64,000 nucleotides of DNA from Diphasiastrum complanatum. Taxonomy: Eukaryota; Streptophyta; Lycopodiopsida; Lycopodiales; Lycopodiaceae. The stretch lies in the NCBI GenBank assembly GCA_029204225.1, contig CM055092.1:58735296-58799295 (forward strand), read 5' to 3'. The notes under the pieces are model-generated. The model saw nothing but the letters and a program-made list of their open reading frames with translations. It had not been told where the DNA came from and ran no database searches. The translations under genes were made by a program, and so were the position numbers. This document shows, in pieces, positions 57,462 to 64,000 of this stretch. Each line of letters opens with the position of its first letter. The first letter of the stretch is position 1.

Positions 57462-59180
57462 ATGGCTTTCTATTCCAATCACATGGGGGAAGAAAGCGAG
57501 CAGCAGGAGCTGCAAGGGCGAGAAACATTTGACGTGACAGAATACAGATTGCGCCAACAAGCCATGGCAATGACTGAACATAGACCAATGCCTCATAATT
57601 TTATTAGCTTTCCAGATCAAAGATTGCGACAGGAAAGAGCGCAGATGATGGCCGATAGGCTGCAGCAAGAAGCTCTGGATTTTGCACATTACCGGCAGCC
57701 AGGCAATAGTAATGATCAGATACTTGGAAGATTGCAGCCGGAAACAGTGGAGATTCTGGAGCATAGAATGCGGCAGGAAGCCATGCAAATAGCATCAGCT
57801 AGGCTGCAGCGGGAACACAGCATGCAAATGGAAGGGAACAGGCTGCGTCAGGAAGCGTCAGCGCTTGTTGAGCATAGGTTAAGGTTGGAAGGGATTCATG
57901 TGATGGAAGGAGAGAGGCTACGGCAAGAAGCTTTGGCTTTTGTGGAGCACAGGTTGAGGCAGGAAGGCATGGAGATGGCAGGTGAGAGATTGCTGCAGGA
58001 AGTGTTAGTGCTCTTGGAGCATCGGCTGCGGCAAGAAGAAATGCAGGGTGGGCATCATAGATTACATCAGGTAGGCTTAGAGATAGGAGGAAATTACAGA
58101 GTGCAGCAGGGAGCTTTGGGTGTGGGAGAGCAGAGGTTACAAGAGGATTTTGAGATTGAGGGTGATAAGATGCATTGTGAAAGTTTGGAAGAGGGCTCAG
58201 CCCAAGAGGAAGATGATGAGTATGGGTATGGGGAGCACAGGCTGCCAATCCTCGAGTTGGCTGATCGTAGGATGCACCAGGGACAGAGCTATGTAGAGCA
58301 CACGATGCGAGAGGAGCGGGATGATTACGAGGAGCGCAGCCTGCACCACATGAGCTTGGAGATGAGGGGCCATAGGGTTCCTCCTCAAGAAACCTACGCA
58401 GGCCACGGGTTGCAGACCCAAAGATTGGAAGTGGAGGAGCAAGGGATGCAGCAGGAAGAGGAAGAGGAAGAGCAAGAGGGTACATCGCACAGGCTGCAAG
58501 ATGGAAACTTAGAGATGGAGGAGCAGGAAGTAAACCTGAATGAGGAAAGGTATGCACAGACCACGCTGGAGCATGACAGTTCGGAGATTGGGAGGCATCG
58601 GTTCCATCAGGAAGAGGAACAGTTTGTAAAAGAAGGTTTGCAGAATGGAAACTTAGCGATAGATGAGCAAAGATTTTCTCGTGACCATGGTGATTATCAG
58701 GAGCACGACCATCAGAATGAAGCCTTGGAATTGCGGAATGAGATGCAAGAGGATAAGTTGGAAAACATTCTGGAGATGCAAGATGAGAGAATGCAGGAGG
58801 GTGAGCAGATTGGAGAGCACTTAATACAGCATGAAGGCTCGGATATAGAAAATAGGATGCAGCAGGAGAATGAGCAGACGGAGGACTTTACTCGAAGCAA
58901 TCGCGCCATCCCTCCACAAGTCCGAAAAGCAATTCTGGCTGTTTTGATGGCTGTCTTAGCGGTGCTCATGATGCTGGTGCATCACCTCCAACAGCAGCGA
59001 GCAAGGAGATGGGAAGAGAGTTTCTTTGACACCTGCGGTCTTGAAACAGACGAATTGATGGTTGCTGCAATGTTACAACTTCATCAAATGCAAACACTAG
59101 CAAGCAGCCTATCTGCTGAGTTTGAAGATGACAATACATTAGAGGAAGAATATGGAAGTGATTTTGAAAGTGATGCATAG
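57462..59180 (+). CDS. 12-residue tandem-repeat protein with C-terminal membrane segment
   Basis: 572 aa from the first in-frame ATG (MAFYSNHMGEES); no intron is needed. I do not recognise a family. From residue 54 to about 237 a unit of the form RLRQExxxxxxE recurs every 12 or 13 residues (Arg of each unit at 54, 66, 78, 90, 102, 114, 127, 139, 152, 164, 176, 188, 200, 213, 225), about 15 units. The best preserved are EHRLRQE and ERLRQEAL. The middle (240-480) is very acidic with degenerate units (EEEEEEQEG at 332-340). Residues 489-506 (KAILAVLMAVLAVLMMLV) form one hydrophobic segment flanked by RK before and RARRW after. The acidic tail ends EEEYGSDFESDA. The likely product is a long helical, membrane-anchored protein; N-terminal side topology is unknown. 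No signal peptide is seen. Codon usage is GC-richer than nearby transposons, and the long open frame beside promoter motifs argues for a real gene. Confidence 0.75.
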   Translation: MAFYSNHMGEESEQQELQGRETFDVTEYRLRQQAMAMTEHRPMPHNFISFPDQRLRQERAQMMADRLQQEALDFAHYRQPGNSNDQILGRLQPETVEILEHRMRQEAMQIASARLQREHSMQMEGNRLRQEASALVEHRLRLEGIHVMEGERLRQEALAFVEHRLRQEGMEMAGERLLQEVLVLLEHRLRQEEMQGGHHRLHQVGLEIGGNYRVQQGALGVGEQRLQEDFEIEGDKMHCESLEEGSAQEEDDEYGYGEHRLPILELADRRMHQGQSYVEHTMREERDDYEERSLHHMSLEMRGHRVPPQETYAGHGLQTQRLEVEEQGMQQEEEEEEQEGTSHRLQDGNLEMEEQEVNLNEERYAQTTLEHDSSEIGRHRFHQEEEQFVKEGLQNGNLAIDEQRFSRDHGDYQEHDHQNEALELRNEMQEDKLENILEMQDERMQEGEQIGEHLIQHEGSDIENRMQQENEQTEDFTRSNRAIPPQVRKAILAVLMAVLAVLMMLVHHLQQQRARRWEESFFDTCGLETDELMVAAMLQLHQMQTLASSLSAEFEDDNTLEEEYGSDFESDA

Positions 59181-59587
59181 GAAAGCATAAGTTATTGGCA
59201 TCAATGCGACCTCAGGCAAGCCTAGTAGCTGAGTATGGACTTTGATTTTTTGTGTCATTTTTAAGGATGTTAAAATTTTGCAGTCTGTCTTCTGACATCC
59301 CATTCAAGAAAGTGCTTTACCACTTTGAGTGACAGATTCACCAAGGCAGAAAACCTTTACCTGCTCGCATTTTACTTTAGAGCTTCTTTGTTAGGAGGAA
59401 TGGATTTGTAGAGCAAGATCTTTGCCTGGAACGAGCAAAATTTAAGCAATGAATGACTGCTGAATGCTGTTGTATTATTTAGGGTTTCTTTGACGTGTCT
59501 TGAAAGTTCAGGTGTATGCTTACTTTTTGGGGTCAACGTTACAGGGCTTTATTACCGATATTCTACATTCAAGGCTGCTTGCTGCAA

Positions 59588-59911
59588 TGTTTCATCGAAA
59601 CACGTTTCGAACAAAGAAACACGTTTGAAACGTTCTAAACCACTGTTAAAAAACCGCAAATTTTTTTGATTGAGGAAAGTGACCACACACAGTTTCTCCT
59701 CTTGAAATTACATTCTCTAGAGCATTCTCATGAAATTGGATGTATCTACTTGGTACTATTCTTTTTATGACATGTCTAAACCCCAAAAAACCCATAAAAA
59801 CAAATCTTCCAAAAAAAAAAAAACCCTAAAAAAGTTTCGAACCTGAACCTCCCATTTCAAACGTGTTTTAAATGCATTTCTAAACGACGAACGAAACGGA
59901 CCCATGAAACA
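59588..59911. mobile_element. MITE-like element with GTTTCGAA repeats
   Basis: TGTTTCAT at 59,588 and ATGAAACA ending at 59,911 are inverted. CGTTTCG/CGAAACG motifs repeat inside both ends, the same build as the element at 12,891-13,241 but with different sequence. It lies about 400 bp after the stop codon of the repeat-protein gene. Target duplication is unclear. Confidence 0.45.
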
Positions 59912-62900
59912 CTATAATAAATCCATATCTATGTATGTGCCTTCAAGTTTGAAAACGTTCCTATGGCTTTCATTGAAAAAAATGGGCACCGTTCTACAGA
60001 GGTGAAAATTTCAGCATACCCTCATTTGCTGCAGGTGCATTGCTTGTCATATTCTGTAACAAAGTATTGCTAATTTGTGTGCTCGTAAGTACCTCATTCA
60101 AAAGTTTCTACATTAGGCTGAGAAGCAAGGAAATTTGTGTGCTCATAAGTACCTCATTCAAAAGTTCTACATTAGACGGAAGTGTTTGGGCTGAGAAGCA
60201 AGGAAGATAACACCAAGATTTGCTTTAGCATGGCGCTTGAAACTAAAATCTGTTGAGAATTTTTGTCTTGCTTCCAAGAATTAAAGGTGCACATAAGAAA
60301 AAAGCTTTCCTCTCTTTTTGAATGCTTTCAAGACTGGCACTTAGTCCCCGTCTTGCTCTTATGCATATGCTATTGGACCTTAGTTAAAGCTTTTCTGTTT
60401 TGTATGGTTCTTCACATGCTCAACTACTAAAAAAAGGACAAGGCAGAATGTACGAATGTATGTTGTTCTCTGTCTGGCTACTTTTTTGGATGTATTTTCA
60501 ACCTCTCGTTCCAAACACCTTGTTTGATCATGATTAGTTTTCTCAGCACCACTATCTTATTTTCTACAGTAGGATTTGGTACAGCTATTAGGAAAGTCAG
60601 TCATTGCATCAACATACTATATGCCTAAATACACTCTCTAGAAAGTGTTCTTTTCTGCAGACCAGCCCTGAGTGTGATCTTCAAGGATAATTGAAAATTT
60701 GACTGCCTGATTGCCTAGAGCTTTCATTGTTGAATAGTGGTCAAACATAATTAGCATGTTCATCTAACCAACAAAGATGAGTCCATTGATTTCAATTCTT
60801 GTTTTTAAAATCCTCAAGGCTGGATGTGTGCTTGTAGTTTCATGCAGTTTGTGTTTCCTTTGTGGGTGTGCTTGCTTTTTTGAAAGGTGGAAATCTGCCA
60901 GTATTGTATTTACTTACATATTTGCAAAAAAGGGTATTTCATGTTTTACCTGTTAACTATCATTTTCTATTTAGATCCTGCTTTTATACACAAATGAACT
61001 CAAGGTCCATCTCGAGTTGCATCGTTGAGGTTTGTACTGTGCTGAAAACTATTTTAATGTCTCTTTGTTCCCAGATTGTTAGTCAACTATTTGTGCTTGA
61101 CCAATAGGTCACAAGGATTTACTTCGCAAAAAATATAATGCTGTTATTGTAGATTTTACCTTTTGATATGATAGTCTATGTACAAATACCCTATTTGTTT
61201 AAGGTTTCTGTCCCAATGTCAAATGTGCACAACAAGACACTTCCACTTACTTCCACTTCTACAGAGGAAGCAAAATTGTATGTTGATTTAGAAAAGGAAG
61301 GCATATGATGATGTGTCTAGTAATTGCACTTATCATAGCGAGTGCATGTTAGATTAGAAAAATGTAGCTATGTGGATTGAATAACAATCACCCAGGATGT
61401 TTGCATTTGCTGATGGTTTTTTTGTTCTTCATTTCATGTTTTAGCAGGTCTTTTTTCTAAGAATCTTTAATATCATGTATAATTTGTTAAAAGAATATAC
61501 ACTGAAGTGGGAACAAGAAATTTGCACCTCACCTTTGATATCATCATGTGGAATTCGTTTCTTTCTAGGAGTTTTTAATGAATCTTCATTATCTTTTGCA
61601 ATTTGCTATAGTTGTGCAGTGAAGTGGATACAAGGAACTGGCATTCCTCTACTTTTGTACCAAGAGGCTACAACATGTAGTCATCTGATATAAAACATTA
61701 TTAAACTTGGATTATGCTCATTGGGAGATTTTTGTACGCATGAGCTTGGGGCAATTGGCCTATTCCACATTGCACAAGCCTGTTCAAAGTGTGCCCTTCA
61801 CAGATTTCAGGTCATGGGTAGGAAGAGGAATTGTGAGACAATTGTGTGAGATGAACTTGGCAGGCACGAATCACATTGATCCTATAGCTTTCTAAGCATG
61901 CAAATCTATTTTATTCAAAAACTTGTTGCTCATTTGTTAACATTGAAGGGGAAGGTGTCGAGCTCCAAGTAACAGAGTAAAGTTGGGATGCCTTACCAAA
62001 AGTTGGGGTTGCATCTTAACAAGTCTGCCAACTTTTTCATGGTTATAGAATTTCCATGTGTTGTAAGGAATTGCAGATATCAATGCTATAAGACCTAGTT
62101 TAAGTATGAAATCTTATAATGTTCATATGTATTGGTATAGTGAATTTTTAGTTTCATGTGGCATTGATCTCATTTAGGGCATTATTTTATAATTTGAGTT
62201 GAAACTTTCAAAATGATGTTTTTTTTCCGCCTTCTTGAGTGGCTATAAAGAATATTGACAACTAAATAAATTGTTGGATTATATCTCAAATAGTCGAACA
62301 TCCATCTTCGAACTCATCAAGTTGCTACAATTATCAAAACCAAAGGAGAAAAGATGAGTGCTACATTGAACACATGGCAACATCATATGAAAGTTCACGG
62401 AGGTAAAGAAGAATTTAGTCCCACCACTTTACTTTTGTCACCCCTCGGTCTATTTTTAGAGGAGCTAGAACTTGCTTTGTCTCGTTCTTGCTCCTTTATA
62501 ATTGTAATATTCCTTACATGTTGCTTGCTATGAACTTTTCTTTAATGGTAACAAAATTAATAACTTGTGGTGCTAATCAAAAGATGGCTCAATGATAATT
62601 GACCTCTTGGTCTAGGTTTTTAAAAAAACCCCTATATTATGTATGGAAGTTTTGCTTTAGGACACAAGTCTTGGTTTTAAGAGCTCATCACCCTACTCAG
62701 ATTGTCTTCTTTGTCATGATGAGGATGAAATTTTATAGCCAACTTCTAGTTCGTTGTCAATCCTCGCTTCGAGATCAATTTTAAAAAGCTCTCTCGCACC
62801 ACCCTATTTAAATACACCCATTCCCAGTAGTTTTCAAACCCTCATTGTTACGTCCTTGTCAAGTTACCACTGGAATAATCCCAAACATGAGGGCTTCCAG

Positions 62901-64000
62901 TTGTCGAGATTTTTAGTTGCGCCTCAAAAAATTTCATTCAAGGCCAATCTTGTAATTAATAACCTTGAGGAGGCCCATCCACTTCAACTGTGACATGTGG
63001 ACAATAAATGGTGTTTGATGGCTATACGCATGATGAGAGATATCAACGATAACTATAGTTATGTTTGGAGTTGGATGAACATATGCATGGGCACTCTTGG
63101 GTCTATATAGGACACTCTTGGGTTGGTTGAAACGCCTTTTGGCCTTCGAATTGAGCTATCAAACTCTCCTTGAAGTTTCTTGCTAGAGTGCCCTTCATAA
63201 ACTTAATTTTGCTCGTTTCTCTTGCATATTGCTCATAAGAACTTGATTATATCCTATACTGATCTTTGATGCATCCTTATAGGTTGTTGTTGATGACTCT
63301 AAGAGCATGTGAAACCTATCAGTCGTTTTGCATCTATGCCTCTTGGAAAAGTGCGGACCTCACTATTTTTTTATGCTTTATAGCTTACATGTGTGGAAAG
63401 TATGGCCCAGGGTGATGTGGTACACCTCTTGATGACCTCACATTTCATTGTGCTACAACTTACAATGTCCAACTTGGTGTTATGTAGCCAAACTTGTCGA
63501 CATTTAAACTTTTGGCAATTTTTTGTTAGATATTTTTAGAATTTTCACAAGGGTTTTGATCGCATGCCAAAAAAAGCACAATATGTGGTGTCACTCATCT
63601 AAATAATCGGATTCTGCGTTAATTTGAGTGTTTAGAGACGAGCATGATTGGAGTACAATAATTTTGAGCAATGTTAAACCATATAAATATTCTTTTTAGC
63701 TTACCAATAAAAATTGCAGTTCACGATTTTGAATGAATAATTTATATAATAATTCAAGTAATTGACGATTGTATGTCAATGTTAGCATGTCATGCATACT
63801 TGTATTGATATCTATTTAGTAATGGCTAATGATGGAAATTGACTATTAGAAATCAATTTTTATTATTTTTGAAATTCAATTAGGATTTTGTTTTGGAGAC
63901 AAATTTCGAAATAGAGTTCAAAGAGGGTGATATAATTCCAAGATTTCTAAACTTACTTTTTGGAGATAAATTTGGATTTTGACAAAATGCATTTGAATAA
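59912..64000. other. No gene recognised
   Basis: AT-rich sequence with only short open stretches. A 60-bp tandem duplication is at 60,072-60,190. Nothing else is supportable. Confidence 0.45.
60072..60190. repeat. 60-bp tandem duplication
   Basis: AATTTGTGTGCTC at 60,072 recurs at 60,132 with the following TAAGTACCTCATTCAAAAG; part of a third unit (GGCTGAGAAGCAAGGAA) follows at 60,189. Confidence 0.85.

Noticed and set aside
57799-58557. 252-codon antisense open frame (-) across the repeat-protein gene
   Set aside because: It is the shadow of the sense repeats: low-complexity Pro/Leu/Ala sequence without its own promoter or motif.
62599-62784. Possible zinc-binding end of a LINE reverse transcriptase (CLLCHDEDE-like stretch)
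   Set aside because: Only one short motif in a frame with a stop right after; flanks show no RT, endonuclease or poly-A tail.

Overview
The window looks like a low-gene-density stretch of a large, repeat-rich nuclear genome of a land plant. The signs are plant-type Ty1/copia and chromodomain Ty3/gypsy (chromovirus) retrotransposons primed by initiator tRNA-Met, a tRNA-derived SINE, long (CT)n arrays, and a chloroplast-type cyclophilin gene with introns. A fern or gymnosperm would fit, but the sequence alone does not settle it.

Only two loci look like host genes. One is a thylakoid-type cyclophilin on the minus strand (8,822-9,818 plus unresolved 5' exon or exons). The other is an intronless gene at 57,462-59,180 (+) encoding a 572-aa protein built from about 15 tandem 12-13-residue repeats with one C-terminal membrane segment. 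I do not recognise its family. Its upstream kilobase carries three CCACGTGG G-boxes.

Layout: 1-4.14 kb, decayed minus-strand copia element. 4.3-7.7 kb, decayed copy 1 of an unrecognised protein family with its own TATA box. 8.3-10.4 kb, hairpin and cyclophilin. 10.4-12.9 kb, nothing recognised. 12.9-18.9 kb, fossils: a MITE, gypsy gag, copia gag-PR, gypsy PR/RT, a hAT transposase and a SINE with 14-bp target duplications. 20.6-25.9 kb, a complete minus-strand LTR element (TSD CCTTC) with gag and protease but no pol. 26-27.2 kb, cluster of long CT arrays. 27.3-44.4 kb, a three-deep nest: copia B (minus) is split in its RNase H region by a chromovirus (29,912-41,867, minus), which is split by a young element (35,672-41,129, plus). 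46.1-53.4 kb, more copia fragments on the plus strand, copy 2 of the unrecognised family (49.6-50.6 kb), and LTR pieces. 53.4-64 kb, mostly unique sequence around the repeat-protein gene.

The best candidate for something undescribed is the youngest element, 35,672-41,129. It has near-identical 654-bp LTRs (12 mismatches counted by eye), an initiator tRNA-Met primer site, a copia-type gag with intact zinc knuckle and protease motif, and a polypurine tract. In place of integrase, reverse transcriptase and RNase H it has about 2.3 kb with two further overlapping ORFs (365 aa and about 176 aa) that I cannot assign.
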